Assembly (NCBI RefSeq): GCF_009828065.1
Contig: NZ_WTYK01000002.1
Coordinates: forward strand, 372,001 to 436,000
Length of the DNA: 64,000 nucleotides
Source of the DNA: Croceibacterium soli
Lineage (GTDB): Bacteria > Pseudomonadota > Alphaproteobacteria > Sphingomonadales > Sphingomonadaceae
Reading direction: 5' to 3'
The position numbers and the translations under genes are program-made. Numbering within the stretch: position 1 is the stretch's first letter; each line of letters starts with the position of its first letter. The notes beneath the pieces were generated by a model. It saw only the letters and a list, made by a program, of their open reading frames with translations. It did not search any database and was not told the origin of the DNA. Below are positions 19,164 through 28,435 of this stretch, piece after piece.

Positions 19164-19742
19164 TCAGTCGTGGTGCGCCGGCGTTCCCGGGGCGTGCGAG
19201 TGGCCGCCTTCTCCCGGGGGGCCGTGCACGGCGGGATAGGCCGCGTACTCCTGCGCGCTCATCTGCGGGAGCGCCTTCACGAAGGCGGTGATGTTCCACA
19301 TCGTCGCGTCGTCGTGAGTGGGTCCGAAGGCGGGCATACCGGTCATCTTGAGGCCGTGCTTGACCATCCAGAAGACCTCTTCCGGGCTCCATTCTTCGGC
19401 GACTTCCGCCAGCGGCGGAGCGTTGGGAGCCATTCCGGCCGACCAGCTCGCAGCGTCCTTGCCGACGCCGCCGTGGCAATGTTCGCACATCGTCTTGTAC
19501 TCGCCCGCACCGGCGGTCACCATCGTGGGGGTGAGGGCCGGCGCATCGATCCCCCCGGCCTGCCCTTCCACCGATTTGATCCTGGTGGTTTCGAGTGCCC
19601 AGGCGACGGGGGTCTCGTGCCGGTCGGTCGCCGCGACGTTGTAGGCGCCGGTCAGCACCACGGTCAGGGCAATCGCCACGAGCAGCACCAGCAGCGCGAG
19701 CGCGCCCGCCAACATCGATTTCCAGCGCAGGGTCTTGAACAT
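19164..19742 (-). CDS. Membrane-anchored class I cytochrome c
   Basis: A 192-residue c-type cytochrome held in the inner membrane with its haem domain in the periplasm. One uncleaved-looking helix (MLAGALALLVLLVAIALTVVL, about residues 10-30) is followed by a haem-binding CEHCH (C86, C89, H90). The distal Met ligand is probably in KMTGMPAFGPTHDD. The C-terminal tail is His-rich (GEGGHSHAPGTPAHHD) and could bind metal or a partner. The start at 19742 has GGAGG 8 nt upstream; 18 additional upstream codons are open but lack support. It resembles cytochromes that feed terminal oxidases or nitrous oxide reductases, but no partner gene is adjacent. Confidence 0.87.
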   Translation of the reverse strand: MFKTLRWKSMLAGALALLVLLVAIALTVVLTGAYNVAATDRHETPVAWALETTRIKSVEGQAGGIDAPALTPTMVTAGAGEYKTMCEHCHGGVGKDAASWSAGMAPNAPPLAEVAEEWSPEEVFWMVKHGLKMTGMPAFGPTHDDATMWNITAFVKALPQMSAQEYAAYPAVHGPPGEGGHSHAPGTPAHHD

Positions 19743-19824
19743 TCTCGTGCCTCCTTGGCCGGGTTCATCCTTGGCACCCCAACGCGTGATGATCAAACCG
19801 GCTCTCCGCGGCTCCGCCCTTCCT

Positions 19825-20055
19825 CGTCATCCTGAACTCGTTTCAGGGTCCATTTCACCGCCCGCACCGTCGCCGGCGGCGGAAGCATGGATCCCGGATC
19901 AAGTCCGGGATGACGATGGGGAGATGGTGGCGCGTGGAACCACCCCCCGCCTCCGCGTCACCCTGAACTCGTTTCAGGGCCCATTTCGCCACCTGCACCG
20001 TCGCCAGCGGCGGTGAGATGGATCCCGGACCAAGTCCGGGATGACGGTGACGGGA
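19825..20055. repeat. Two tandem copies (offset 131 bp) of a palindromic repeat
   Basis: The gap between the cytochrome c gene and pncC holds two copies, offset by 131 bp, of a unit with CGTCA(T/C)CCTGAACTCGTTTCAGGG at one end and GATCCCGGA(T/C)CAAGTCCGGGATGACG at the other. Both ends are self-complementary. Related TGAACTCGTTTCAG / CTGAAACGAGTTCAG sequences recur at 25.1 kb and 35.36-35.49 kb. I see no gene or RNA in this interval; a possible pncC promoter would lie at 20056-20142. Confidence 0.85.
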
Positions 20056-20142
20056 GGAGCGGTCGAGCAGCAAAGGGGAGCGGAGCGCGGAACCCTGTGA
20101 GGGCAAACGGCTTTTCCCCTGCGAACCGCTCAAGGAACGCTC

Positions 20143-20652
20143 ATGGCCGATACGCTCGATCCCGCCCTGCCGCCGAAAGTCCAGGACCGCGCCCAGAGGG
20201 TGCTCGAACTGGCGGACAAGCGCGAGTTGATGCTGACGACGGCCGAAAGCTGCACCGGCGGGCTGCTCGCCGCGCTGCTCACCGACGTGCAGGGCTTCGG
20301 GCACGTGTTCGAGCGCGGGTTCGTGGTCTATTCCAAGCAGGCCAAGTGCGACCTGCTCGGCATCGCGCGCAACAAGGTCGACGGCTGCGGCGCGGTGAGC
20401 GAGGAGATCGCGGTGGAGATGGCGCACGGCGCCTTGCGGTTCTCCAACGCGGACGTGGCGCTGTCGATCACCGGTTTCGCCGGCCCCGGCGGGGACGACG
20501 ACGAGGAAGGGCTGGTCCATTTCGCCTGCGCCCGGAAGGATGGGACGGTGCAGCACCGGGAGGAGCACTTCGGGCCGATCGGCCGCGACGGGGTGCGGAT
20601 CGCCTCGCTCGATGTCGCGCTGCAGATGATCGAGCAGGCGCTGAAAGCGTGA
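20143..20652 (+). CDS. pncC: CinA C-terminal-domain nicotinamide-nucleotide amidase
   Basis: Deamidates nicotinamide mononucleotide to nicotinic acid mononucleotide, returning NMN (from DNA ligase and other reactions) to NAD synthesis. The 169-residue protein is a stand-alone CinA-C domain: LTTAESCTGGLLAALL (catalytic Ser and binding loop), FVVYSKQAKCDLLGI, VSEEIAVEMAHGA and LSITGFAGPGG. The N-terminal CinA/MoCF domain is absent, as in E. coli PncC. The gene lies 76 bp upstream of nadE on the same strand, which supports the NAD-recycling role. Confidence 0.92.
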   Translation: MADTLDPALPPKVQDRAQRVLELADKRELMLTTAESCTGGLLAALLTDVQGFGHVFERGFVVYSKQAKCDLLGIARNKVDGCGAVSEEIAVEMAHGALRFSNADVALSITGFAGPGGDDDEEGLVHFACARKDGTVQHREEHFGPIGRDGVRIASLDVALQMIEQALKA

Positions 20653-20728
20653 GGCGCCCCGAAACGGCGAAAGCTTGGCACGCCGCCCGCCACGCTGCTA
20701 GCCCCGCACAAACGATGAGGCGCCCGGC

Positions 20729-22786
20729 ATGAGCAAACGCGATCACCCCTTCTACGACATGCACGCACATGGCTTCGTGCGCGTGGCGACGAGCACGCCT
20801 TCGGTGCGCACGGCGGACGTCGACCACAACCGCGATGCGATCGTCGCCGAAGCCAAGCGGGCGCACGAAGCGGGGGTCGACCTGCTGGTCTATCCGGAGC
20901 TCTGCGTTTCTTCGTACGCGCTCGACGACTTGCTGATGCAGGGGGCGCTGCTGGACGCGGTGGAGCGGGCGGTCGGCGAGATCGTGGCGGCGAGCGCGAA
21001 GCTCTCGCCGGTCCTGCTGATCGGCGCGCCGCTGCGGCACAATGGGCGGCTTTATAATTGCGCCCTGGCGATCGCCGACGGCCGCCTGCTCGGCGTCGTG
21101 CCGAAGAGCTACCTGCCGAACTACCGCGAGTACTACGAGAAGCGCTGGTTCGCCGCGGGGCGCAACGTAATCGGGCAGACGATCCGCGTTGGCGAGGCGG
21201 AAGTGCCGTTCGGCACGGACCTGATCTTCGCTTCCAACCAGCTTGCCGGGTTCAAGCTGTTCATCGAGATCTGCGAGGACTACTGGGCGCCCGATCCGCC
21301 CTCCACCGCGGGCGCGCTGGCCGGGGCGACGATCCTGGCGAACCTTTCAGCGTCGAACATCGTCATCGGCAAGTCCGACGAGCGGCACCTGCTGTGCCGG
21401 TCGCAATCCTCGCGCACCGCCTCCGCTTACGTCTACTCGGCCGCAGGGCACGGGGAGAGCACGACCGATCTCGCCTGGGACGGCCAGGGCCTGATCTTCG
21501 AACTCGGCGATCTCCTGGCCGAAAGCGAGCGCTTCAGCCTCGATCCCGAGCTGTGCATCGCCGACGTCGACTGCGAGCGCATCCTGGCCGACCGCATGCG
21601 CTGGCAGACCTTCAACGACAACGCCGAACATGCCGGACGGCCGGAGGATGTCTTCCGCACGGTGCGGTTCGACCACAGCCCCACGCGCGGGGACATCGGC
21701 CTGATCCGCCCGATCCGCCGCTTCCCGTTCGTGCCCAACCGCCCGCACAAGCTGGACGAGGATTGCTACGAGGCGTTCAACATCCAGGTCGACGGCCTGA
21801 TGCGGCGGTTCGAGCATACCAGCGGCGAAAGCATGGTGATCGGCGTTTCGGGCGGGCTCGATTCGACCCACGCGCTGATCGTGGCGGCCAAAGTCTGCGA
21901 CCGGCTGGGCCTGCCGCGCACGACGATACGCGGCTACACGATGCCAGGTTTCGGCACGTCCGAGGGCACCAAGTCGAACGCCTGGAAGCTGATGAAGGCG
22001 ATCGGCATTACCGCCGAGGAGATCGACATCCGCCCGGCGGCGCAGAAGATGCTGGAGGACATGGGTCACCCCTTCGGCCGCGGCGAGCCGGTCCACGACG
22101 TGACCTTCGAGAACGTCCAGGCGGGCCTCAGGACCGACTACCTTTTCCGCCTGGCGGGCCATCATCGCGGCTTCGTGATCGGCACCGGGGACCTCAGCGA
22201 ACTCGCGCTCGGCTGGGCGACGTACGGCGTCGGCGACCAGATGAGCCACTACGCGGTCAACGCCGGAGTGCCCAAGACCCTGATCCAGTACCTGATCCGC
22301 TGGTGCACCCGCACGAACCAGTTCGATGCCGAGACCGACGCGGTGCTCGAAGCGATCCTCGGCCAGGAAATCAGCCCCGAGCTGGTCCCCATGGGCGAGG
22401 ACGGCGAGATGCAGAGCACGCAGGACAAGATCGGCCCGTACGAGCTCAACGACTTCTTCCTGCATCACACGATGCGCTTCGGGCAGTTGCCGTCGAAGGT
22501 GGCCTTCCTCGCCTGGCATGCCTGGCGCGATGCCTCCCAAGGCCTGTGGCCGGCGGAGTTTCCCGAGGCGAACAAGAACGCTTACGACCTGCCGATCATC
22601 CGCAAGTGGCTGGAAAGCTTCCTGCAGCGCTTCTTCGGCTTCAGCCAGTTCAAGCGCAGCGCGATACCCAATGGGCCGAAAGTCTCGAGCGGCGGCGCCC
22701 TCAGCCCGCGCGGCGACTGGCGCGCCCCGAGCGACGCTGTGGCGGACGTGTGGCTAGCGGAACTGCGTGAAAAGGTGCCGGAATAA
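20729..22786 (+). CDS. nadE: Glutamine-dependent NAD+ synthase
   Basis: Converts nicotinic acid adenine dinucleotide to NAD+ with ATP and glutamine, the last step of NAD synthesis. The 685-residue protein has two domains. The first is a nitrilase-fold glutaminase (about 1-330) with the catalytic triad Glu57 (YPELCVSSY), Lys126 (VVPKSYLPN) and Cys182 (EICEDYW). The second is a synthetase domain (about 340-685) with the PP-loop SGGLDSTHA and [12 protein letters not shown]. This long form matches the octameric actinobacterial/alphaproteobacterial type rather than the short E. coli NadE. It follows pncC. Confidence 0.96.
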   Translation: MSKRDHPFYDMHAHGFVRVATSTPSVRTADVDHNRDAIVAEAKRAHEAGVDLLVYPELCVSSYALDDLLMQGALLDAVERAVGEIVAASAKLSPVLLIGAPLRHNGRLYNCALAIADGRLLGVVPKSYLPNYREYYEKRWFAAGRNVIGQTIRVGEAEVPFGTDLIFASNQLAGFKLFIEICEDYWAPDPPSTAGALAGATILANLSASNIVIGKSDERHLLCRSQSSRTASAYVYSAAGHGESTTDLAWDGQGLIFELGDLLAESERFSLDPELCIADVDCERILADRMRWQTFNDNAEHAGRPEDVFRTVRFDHSPTRGDIGLIRPIRRFPFVPNRPHKLDEDCYEAFNIQVDGLMRRFEHTSGESMVIGVSGGLDSTHALIVAAKVCDRLGLPRTTIRGYTMPGFGTSEGTKSNAWKLMKAIGITAEEIDIRPAAQKMLEDMGHPFGRGEPVHDVTFENVQAGLRTDYLFRLAGHHRGFVIGTGDLSELALGWATYGVGDQMSHYAVNAGVPKTLIQYLIRWCTRTNQFDAETDAVLEAILGQEISPELVPMGEDGEMQSTQDKIGPYELNDFFLHHTMRFGQLPSKVAFLAWHAWRDASQGLWPAEFPEANKNAYDLPIIRKWLESFLQRFFGFSQFKRSAIPNGPKVSSGGALSPRGDWRAPSDAVADVWLAELREKVPE

Positions 22787-22889
22787 GCAGCTACGACGCG
22801 CGAGATCTTCGCATCGATCAAGCATTTGCATCGCCCGGAGCAAGGAGTACACTAGGGCTGCGCCCACGGGAGGCGCTGGGAGGCTTCCT

Positions 22890-23417
22890 ATGCCTGGCAC
22901 CAGCACGAGCAGCGTTGCAGCGGCCGATGTCGGCCTGGAGCGCGACATTTTCACCAGGCAACTGCTCCGCGAATTGGCCGGCACTCTGCAGGAGGTCGTC
23001 GGGCTGGATGACGCCTCGGGCTACATCAGCGTCGTCGGCACGGCGATGGGCGAGCACATCGACGCGCGCTACCGGGAGGCGTTGGCCGTCGAGAGGCTCT
23101 CCCGCGAGCAGGTGTCCGAGGTTCTGGTCGATCTGAAGCGGCGCATCCAGGGCGATTTCTACGTCATCGAGGAAACCGAGGATCGTATCGTGCTCGGCAA
23201 CCGCGCCTGTCCCTTCGGTGAGATGGTGAGAGACCGCCCTTCGCTCTGCATGATGACCTCCAATGTGTTCGGCCACATCGCCGCGCAGAACCTCGGCTAC
23301 GCCGCGGTATCGCTTCCGGAGACCATCGCCGCCGGCCATTCCCACTGCCGGGTTGTCGTCCACCTGCGCCCCACGGAAGACCTCCCAGATGCGGCACGAG
23401 AGTATTACCAGCGCTGA
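22890..23417 (+). CDS. MetOD1/V4R-like small-molecule sensor domain protein
   Basis: A 175-residue soluble single-domain protein. It has an N-terminal helix ([21 protein letters not shown]), a central helical/beta region, and a Cys-rich C-terminus: [29 protein letters not shown] followed after a gap by [11 protein letters not shown]. This pattern fits 'methanogen output domain 1' (MetOD1) proteins, related to V4R ligand-binding domains; the assignment is from remembered family features. The conserved Cys set could bind a metal or an Fe-S cluster. The start at 22890 has GGAGG 6 nt upstream. The stop overlaps the following kinase gene by 29 nt, so it is probably the input partner of that kinase. 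Confidence 0.6.
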   Translation: MPGTSTSSVAAADVGLERDIFTRQLLRELAGTLQEVVGLDDASGYISVVGTAMGEHIDARYREALAVERLSREQVSEVLVDLKRRIQGDFYVIEETEDRIVLGNRACPFGEMVRDRPSLCMMTSNVFGHIAAQNLGYAAVSLPETIAAGHSHCRVVVHLRPTEDLPDAAREYYQR

Positions 23418-24465
23418 CACCGCGGCGGACGCCGGCGCGAAGGCCCTTCTCGAAGCGCTTCCGGAAGCGGCGCTGCTGCTTTCGCGCGACGCGATGATCC
23501 TCACCAGCAACCGCGCAGCCAGAGCCTTCCTGGGCCGCGATGTCACCGGAGAGCCGCTCAGCGCCCTCCAGGCGGGGGACGATGCCGCGCTGGCCCACTA
23601 CATCGACCGGTGCTTCGGAACGAGCTCGCCGTTGATCGGAAGCATCGTGCTGAACGACGGAGGAAAGGGCGACTCGTGCCGCCTGTTCGGCTGCCGCGCG
23701 ACTCTGCCCGGAGGAGCGGTGGTGCTCCTCCGGCTGGATCCGAACGAGGACGGGCGGTTCACCGCGCTCAACAGCAAGATAGCGGAGCTGCACGGGGAGA
23801 TCCGCCAGCGCAGGCACGCCCAGGCGATCCTTGCGGAGACGGTCGCCGAGCGCGAGCTGCTCCTGCGCGAGCTGCAGCACCGCGTGAAGAACAACATGCA
23901 CATGCTGGACGGCATCCTGCGCGGCGCCGAGCGCGAGGCCCGCAGCGAGGAAGCGAAGGACGCGCTGCGCGACGTGTCGCTGCGGATCGCCGCGATCGGC
24001 GCGGTCCAGCAGCTGCTCTACAGCTCCGAAGGCATCGAGACGATCGACTCGGCGCGGCTGGTGGAGGCGGTCTCCAAAGGGGCGCTGGCCCTTGCCCGGA
24101 ACGAGGCCGCGACGCGCTTCGAGGTCGATTCCTTCCGCATTCCGATCGAGACGGCCGTCACCGTGGCGCTGATCCTCAACGAGCTTCTCACCAACGCGGT
24201 GAAGTATGGGCAGCCGGCCAGCGGAGCCCAGCAGGTGGCGGTGGAAATGACGCTGGCGGACCGCCAGGTCACGCTCACGATCGCTGACAACGGCCCCGGG
24301 TTCGCGCCCCAGCAATCGCACAGGCGGGCGTCCGGCGTCGGCCTCGTCAAAGGGCTCCTGAGGCAGCTCGGCGGGTCCTTGCATATCGGCAGCACGCCGG
24401 AGGGGACGACCTGCCACGTCGGCTTCCCTCTGCCGGAGCAGGAGGTACGGCGCGACTTGTCATGA
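23389..24465 (+). CDS. Sensor histidine kinase, HisKA_2/HWE type
   Basis: A 358-residue cytoplasmic histidine kinase with no membrane helices. Residues about 15-120 form a PAS-like input region ([21 protein letters not shown]). A coiled coil leads to the phospho-acceptor His in [16 protein letters not shown], the HisKA_2 signature. The ATPase domain has [14 protein letters not shown] (N box) and ADNGPGFAP (G1). The H-box pattern of these kinases differs from classic HisKA. The start at 23389 overlaps the preceding sensor gene by 29 nt, and its stop overlaps the following receiver gene (ATGA). It is therefore the middle gene of a three-gene signalling unit. The stimulus is unknown. Confidence 0.88.
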   Translation: MRHESITSADTAADAGAKALLEALPEAALLLSRDAMILTSNRAARAFLGRDVTGEPLSALQAGDDAALAHYIDRCFGTSSPLIGSIVLNDGGKGDSCRLFGCRATLPGGAVVLLRLDPNEDGRFTALNSKIAELHGEIRQRRHAQAILAETVAERELLLRELQHRVKNNMHMLDGILRGAEREARSEEAKDALRDVSLRIAAIGAVQQLLYSSEGIETIDSARLVEAVSKGALALARNEAATRFEVDSFRIPIETAVTVALILNELLTNAVKYGQPASGAQQVAVEMTLADRQVTLTIADNGPGFAPQQSHRRASGVGLVKGLLRQLGGSLHIGSTPEGTTCHVGFPLPEQEVRRDLS

Positions 24466-24938
24466 CGGGAATGTCTGCTTCGGCTCGGCTCTGCCGCCCC
24501 TCCGACGAGTTCGACCCGCCGCCCGTTCCGGCGGCCTTCGGGATCCACGGAGAGGATGCCGGGCTGCGCGAACGCATCCTGGTGGTGGAGGACGATTACT
24601 TCGTCAGCCTGACCATCGAAGCCGATCTGGTCGATGCCGGGTACGAAGTCGTGGCCGTGGTGGCCACCGGTGAGGCCGCCCTGGCCAGGGCGGACAGCCT
24701 GCGTCCGGACCTCGCCATTGTCGACATCCGCCTGGCCGGGAAACTGGACGGGATCGAGACCGCAACCGAACTGCTCCGGCGCGGCATCCACTGCATCTTC
24801 GCCACCGCCCATTCGGACCTCCAGACCCGCGAGCGCGCCCGGGCCGCCTGCCCGCTCGGCTGGCTGACCAAGCCGTTTACCAGCGGCGATCTCCTGCAGG
24901 CGGTGAAGCAAGGGCTCGCGGATTCGGGATCGCACTGA
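24462..24938 (+). CDS. Single-domain response regulator (receiver)
   Basis: A 158-residue receiver protein with a Pro/Ala-rich N-terminal extension of about 37 residues. The receiver has the acidic pair in ILVVEDDYF, the phospho-acceptor Asp in LAIVDIRLAGKLDG, Thr in FATAHSD and Lys in WLTKPF. No DNA-binding or enzymatic output domain follows, so it probably works by protein contact or phospho-relay. Its ATG overlaps the kinase stop codon (ATGA), so translation is coupled and the kinase is the likely phosphodonor. Such HWE/HisKA_2 kinase-receiver pairs are common in alphaproteobacterial stress and light signalling, but no PhyR/NepR genes are here. Confidence 0.9.
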   Translation: MTGMSASARLCRPSDEFDPPPVPAAFGIHGEDAGLRERILVVEDDYFVSLTIEADLVDAGYEVVAVVATGEAALARADSLRPDLAIVDIRLAGKLDGIETATELLRRGIHCIFATAHSDLQTRERARAACPLGWLTKPFTSGDLLQAVKQGLADSGSH

Positions 24939-24997
24939 GCGCGAGGCGCGCGCGCCTCCGAGCAACGCCCCCTCCTCCTCCTCCCCCCTATTCCCGT

Positions 24998-25607
24998 TCG
25001 TGCTGAGCCTGTCGAAGCACATTGGGCGAGCGTTCCGCCAGCGCCCTTCGGCGCAGCCGGGCGAGCCTCTGCCGGCTCTTCGCGTGGGGCGGGATGGATC
25101 CTGAAACGAGTTCAGGATGACGAGGTTTTCCGGCCTGCCCCATGTCTGACCCGTCACCCTGAACTTGTTTCAGGGTCCATGTGGCTCCCAGAGCTGACGC
25201 CTGACGGCAGGCTGCACACGCAAATCCTCCCCTGCAAGGGGAGGTGGCAGCCGCGAAGCGGCTGACGGAGGGGTGTCACCTTACCGGCGGGCGGTTACAC
25301 CCCTCCACCACCGCCTGCGGCGGCGGTCCCCCTCCCCTTGCAGGGGAGGATCAGGAGCGTTCCGCCAGCGCCCTTCGACAGGCTCAGGGCGAACGGAAAC
25401 GGGGGATCCGCGGCTGTCCTAGACCCCGTTCGTGCTGAGCTCGTCGAAGCACGGTGGGCAAGTGTTCCGCCAGCGCCCTTCGACAGGCTCAGGGCGAACG
25501 GAACCGGGGGGCAATTCAATTCCAACCCTAAGCTCAGGGTCCGCGGGGAAAGGGATATCCCCTCCCCGTTCGTGCTGAGCTTGTCGAAGCACGCTGGCGC
25601 AACCTGG
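24998..25607. repeat. Mosaic of intergenic palindromic repeats
   Basis: This 610-bp gap is built from repeat units. CGTTCGTGCTGAGC-(C/T)-TGTCGAAGCAC-type units occur at about 25004, 25432 and 25567. Their inverted form CCCTTCGACAGGCTCAGGGC occurs at about 25371 and 25479. CCTGAAAC-type arms lie at 25100-25175. A CCTCCCC(T)TGCAAGGGGAGG pair at 25229 and 25331 flanks GCCGCGAAGCGGCTGACGGAGG. No gene is supported; short open frames here encode repeat-like Pro/Arg/Ser-rich strings. The yceI promoter probably lies to the right, with TATAGT at about 25643. Confidence 0.85.
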
Positions 25608-25672
25608 CCGATAACGGGTTGCCATGACCGGGCGAACATTCGCTATAGTCGCTGCGAAAGAGAGAGGGACGC

Positions 25673-26278
25673 ATGCACATCCACAAGACGAAGCTTTTCG
25701 CGGCACCGGCGGCGCTGGCGCTGCTTGCCGGCACCATGATCGCGCTCGGGGGCGGCACTGGCGAGGCTACCGCCGCCACCTCGGACGCGCCGGCATGGGC
25801 CGTGCAGCCGGGCGGCGAGCTGGGGTTCACGGTCATGAACAACGGCAGCGAACGGCTCACCGGCAAGTTCGGCACATGGAGCGGGGACATCCGCTTCGAT
25901 CCGCTGGCACCGGAAACCGCGGCGATCGCCATCACCGTCGATCTTGCCAGCGCCACGCTGAACGACGGCTTCCGCGACGGGCTGCTCAAGGGCGACGAGT
26001 TCTTCGACATCGCTTCGGGTCCGACCGCGACGTTCACCAGCTCCTCTGTCGAGGCTCTGCCGGACGGGCGCTATGTCGCGCACGGCACGCTCTCGCTGCG
26101 CGGCGTGAGCCAGCCGCAGGACGTCGAGTTCCGCCTGACGGGCGGGGACGAGGCCAAGCGGGTCGAAGGCAGCGCCACGATCGAGCGCCAGCCGTTCAAC
26201 ATCGGCTTCGGCCAGTACGGCGGCTCGCTGGACCCCTCGGTCGCGGTCGAATTCGCGTTCGACGCCGCGCGCGGGTGA
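25673..26278 (+). CDS. YceI-family periplasmic lipid-binding protein
   Basis: A 201-residue exported protein of the YceI family, a lipocalin-like beta-barrel that binds polyisoprenoid lipids in structurally studied members. It has a signal peptide of about 37 residues (ALLAGTMIALGGGTGEATAA). The YceI core follows: GGELGFTVMNNGSERLTGKFGTWSGDIRFDP, DGLLKGDEFFDIA and GTLSLRGVSQPQDVEFRL. Length is usual. The next gene starts inside its stop codon (GTGA overlap), and a cytochrome b561 follows, echoing the yceI-yceJ pairing known in E. coli. Confidence 0.9.
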   Translation: MHIHKTKLFAAPAALALLAGTMIALGGGTGEATAATSDAPAWAVQPGGELGFTVMNNGSERLTGKFGTWSGDIRFDPLAPETAAIAITVDLASATLNDGFRDGLLKGDEFFDIASGPTATFTSSSVEALPDGRYVAHGTLSLRGVSQPQDVEFRLTGGDEAKRVEGSATIERQPFNIGFGQYGGSLDPSVAVEFAFDAARG

Positions 26279-27036
26279 CCTCGCGCCCCGCCGTCCTGGT
26301 TACCGGCGGCGCCCGGCGGATCGGCGCGGCGATCGCTCGTCGTTTCGCCGGCGAAGGCTGGCACGTGGTGATCCACTGCCATGCCTCGCTGGGCAAGGCT
26401 GAGGAAATGGCGGCAACTCTGCCGAGCGCGGAGGCGATCTGCTGCGACCTCTCCGACGGCGGGGCGGCCGTCGCGATGATCGAGCGGCAGGCGGCGCGGC
26501 TGGATAACTGGCGGGCGCTGGTGAATTCCGCGTCCGTCTTCAGGGCGGACGACGTTGCGGCGCTCGATCCCGCGATCTTCAGCGAAGCGATGCAGGTCAA
26601 TGCCGGCACTCCGGCGGCGATCGCGCAAGCCTACCTGCGAGGCGCGCGCTCGCCGGCGGGTCGGCGGGTGATCCAGGTCACCGACCAGAAGCTCGCCAAC
26701 CCGAACCCCGATTTCTTCAGCTACACGATGAGTAAGCACGCGCTCGGCGCCACGGTGCCGATGCTGGCGCAAGCCGCCGCTCCCGCCGACCGCGTCTACG
26801 GCCTGGCGCCCGGCGCTATCCTGGCCAGCTACGACCAGGCGCCGGAAGAAGCCGAGGTGTCGCACCGAATGAACCTGCTGCAGCGCCGCACGGGGGCAGA
26901 CGAAGTGGCCGACGCCGCCTGGTTCCTGGCCACCGGGCCGCTCGCCGGCGGGCAAACGCTCTTTGTGGATTCCGGGCAGCATCTGCTAAGCCAGCCGCGG
27001 GACGTGATGTTTCTCGCACGCGGGGAAGGCGGATGA
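26275..27036 (+). CDS. Short-chain dehydrogenase/reductase, FolM/PTR1-like
   Basis: A 253-residue cytoplasmic NAD(P)H-dependent oxidoreductase. The Rossmann motif is VTGGARRIGAAIARRF, where the GARRIG variant resembles pteridine reductases and FolM (dihydromonapterin reductase). The catalytic YxxxK is in SYTMSKHAL, the NSASVF segment corresponds to the structural NNAS, and the late substrate-loop region includes GLAPGAIL. It starts with GTG at 26275, overlapping the yceI stop, and its own stop overlaps the cytochrome b561 start by 4 nt, so the three are translationally coupled. A pteridine-reductase role would be interesting next to a molybdopterin enzyme, but that is inference. Confidence 0.82.
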   Translation: MTSRPAVLVTGGARRIGAAIARRFAGEGWHVVIHCHASLGKAEEMAATLPSAEAICCDLSDGGAAVAMIERQAARLDNWRALVNSASVFRADDVAALDPAIFSEAMQVNAGTPAAIAQAYLRGARSPAGRRVIQVTDQKLANPNPDFFSYTMSKHALGATVPMLAQAAAPADRVYGLAPGAILASYDQAPEEAEVSHRMNLLQRRTGADEVADAAWFLATGPLAGGQTLFVDSGQHLLSQPRDVMFLARGEGG

Positions 27037-27707
27037 AGCGGCACCGGCTGTCGACGCGGATCTGGCACTGGGTCAACGCGCTCAGCCTGGTGATCCTGTT
27101 CATGTCGGGGCTCAACATCTCGAACGCCCATCGGCGTCTCTACTGGGGCGAAGCGGGGTTCGAAGCGGCCGACGCTTGGCTCCACGTCGCGCGCTTCCCC
27201 GGCTGGGCGACGATCCCCGGTCACTACAGTCTGTCCGCCGCGCGCGACTGGCACTTGCTGTTCGCCTGGGTCTTCACGCTGGGGCTGCTGCTCTACATAG
27301 CGTCGGCGCTGCTCAACGGGCACTTGCGCCGCGATATCCTCACTAGCCGCAAGGAATGGCGTTGGGCGGCGATCCGCGCGGACTTTGCCGCACACTTGCG
27401 GCTCGATTTCCAGCACGCCGGGGGCAAGTACAACTTCTTCCAGAAGCTGAGCTACGCGCTGGTCATCTTCCTGATGTTGCCGCTGATGGTGCTTACCGGG
27501 CTGGCGCTCAGCCCGGCGATGGACGCCAGTTGGCCGTGGCTGCTCGACCTGTTCGGCGGGCGGCAGAGCGCGCGTTCGATCCATTTCATCGTCGCCTGGG
27601 GGCTGGTCGTGTTTCTCGTCGTCCATGTCGTCCTGGTTCTGCTGTCCGGGCCGATCCGCCAGCTCAGGGACATGACCGTTGGAGGATCCGCCGATGAAGC
27701 GGCGTAA
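27033..27707 (+). CDS. Cytochrome b561-family membrane protein
   Basis: A 224-residue four-helix di-haem b-type cytochrome of the inner membrane. The helices are about residues 13-33, 72-95, 134-156 and 183-208. The His residues that could ligate two haems lie in RIWHWVNAL, ARDWHLLFAW and ARSIHFIVAWGLVVFLVVHV. The family resembles Ni/Fe-hydrogenase-type or b561 quinol-oxidising subunits. It overlaps the preceding SDR gene by 4 nt and the following molybdoenzyme gene by 14 nt. It is therefore the likely electron partner of the exported molybdoenzyme, moving electrons between the quinone pool and the periplasm. Confidence 0.88.
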   Translation: MKRHRLSTRIWHWVNALSLVILFMSGLNISNAHRRLYWGEAGFEAADAWLHVARFPGWATIPGHYSLSAARDWHLLFAWVFTLGLLLYIASALLNGHLRRDILTSRKEWRWAAIRADFAAHLRLDFQHAGGKYNFFQKLSYALVIFLMLPLMVLTGLALSPAMDASWPWLLDLFGGRQSARSIHFIVAWGLVVFLVVHVVLVLLSGPIRQLRDMTVGGSADEAA

Positions 27708-28428
27708 CCTGCTGGTGGGCCTCGGCGCCGGCCTTGTCGCCGGGTGCTCGAAGGTCGGCCAGAGCGAGCCGATGCAGACGCTGTTCGACTGGTCCGAAAG
27801 GCTTCACAACGGCGCGCACCGCGCGCTCGGGCGCAAGGCCCTCGCCCGCGAATACGCGCCGGAGGACATCTCGCCCTTCTTCCGCGGCAACGGCACGATC
27901 GAGCCGGACGGCGGCGCCTATGCCGCCCACGCCGCAGCCGGTTTCGCCGACTGGCGGCTCGCGGTCGGCGGTCTGGTGCGGCGCGAGCTGGCGCTGTCGC
28001 TGGACCAGCTCATGGTCCTGCCGCAGCGCACGCAGATTACCCGCCACGACTGTGTCGAAGGCTGGAGCGCCATCGGGCAGTGGACCGGCCCGCAGCTCTC
28101 CACCGTGCTGCAGATGGCGGACCTGCAGCCCGAAGCGCGCTACATCGTGTTCCGCTGCGCCGACCGGCTGAACGGCGCGGAGTACTACGAGAGCATCGAT
28201 CTCGAGGACGCGTTCCACCCGCAGACGATCATCGCTCACCGGCTCAACGGCGAGCCGCTGCCGGTACGCAACGGCGCGCCCTTGCGAATGCGGATCGAGC
28301 GCCAGCTGGGCTACAAGCACGCCAAGTACCTGACCGGGATCGAGGCCGTCGCCAGCCTGGAGGGGATCGGCCGCGGCGAAGGCGGCTACTGGGAGGACCG
28401 CGGCTACCAGTGGTACGCGGGCATTTGA
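27694..28428 (+). CDS. Sulfite-oxidase-fold molybdopterin oxidoreductase (MsrP/YedY-like lipoprotein)
   Basis: A 244-residue exported enzyme with a sulfite-oxidase-type molybdenum-cofactor domain. The N-terminus MKRRNLLVGLGAGLVAGC combines a weak twin-arginine motif with a lipobox (Cys18), so it is probably a Tat-exported lipoprotein. The Mo ligand is Cys120 in TRHDCVEGWSAIGQW, with FRCADRLNG and YYESIDLEDA downstream. The C-terminus has ERQLGYKHAKYL, a family motif. The ATG at 27694 has GGAGG 8 nt upstream and overlaps the b561 gene by 14 nt. In E. coli MsrP works with the haem protein MsrQ to repair oxidised methionine; here b561 may replace MsrQ. The substrate is inferred, not shown. Confidence 0.85.
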   Translation: MKRRNLLVGLGAGLVAGCSKVGQSEPMQTLFDWSERLHNGAHRALGRKALAREYAPEDISPFFRGNGTIEPDGGAYAAHAAAGFADWRLAVGGLVRRELALSLDQLMVLPQRTQITRHDCVEGWSAIGQWTGPQLSTVLQMADLQPEARYIVFRCADRLNGAEYYESIDLEDAFHPQTIIAHRLNGEPLPVRNGAPLRMRIERQLGYKHAKYLTGIEAVASLEGIGRGEGGYWEDRGYQWYAGI

Positions 28429-28435
28429 GTCAGTC

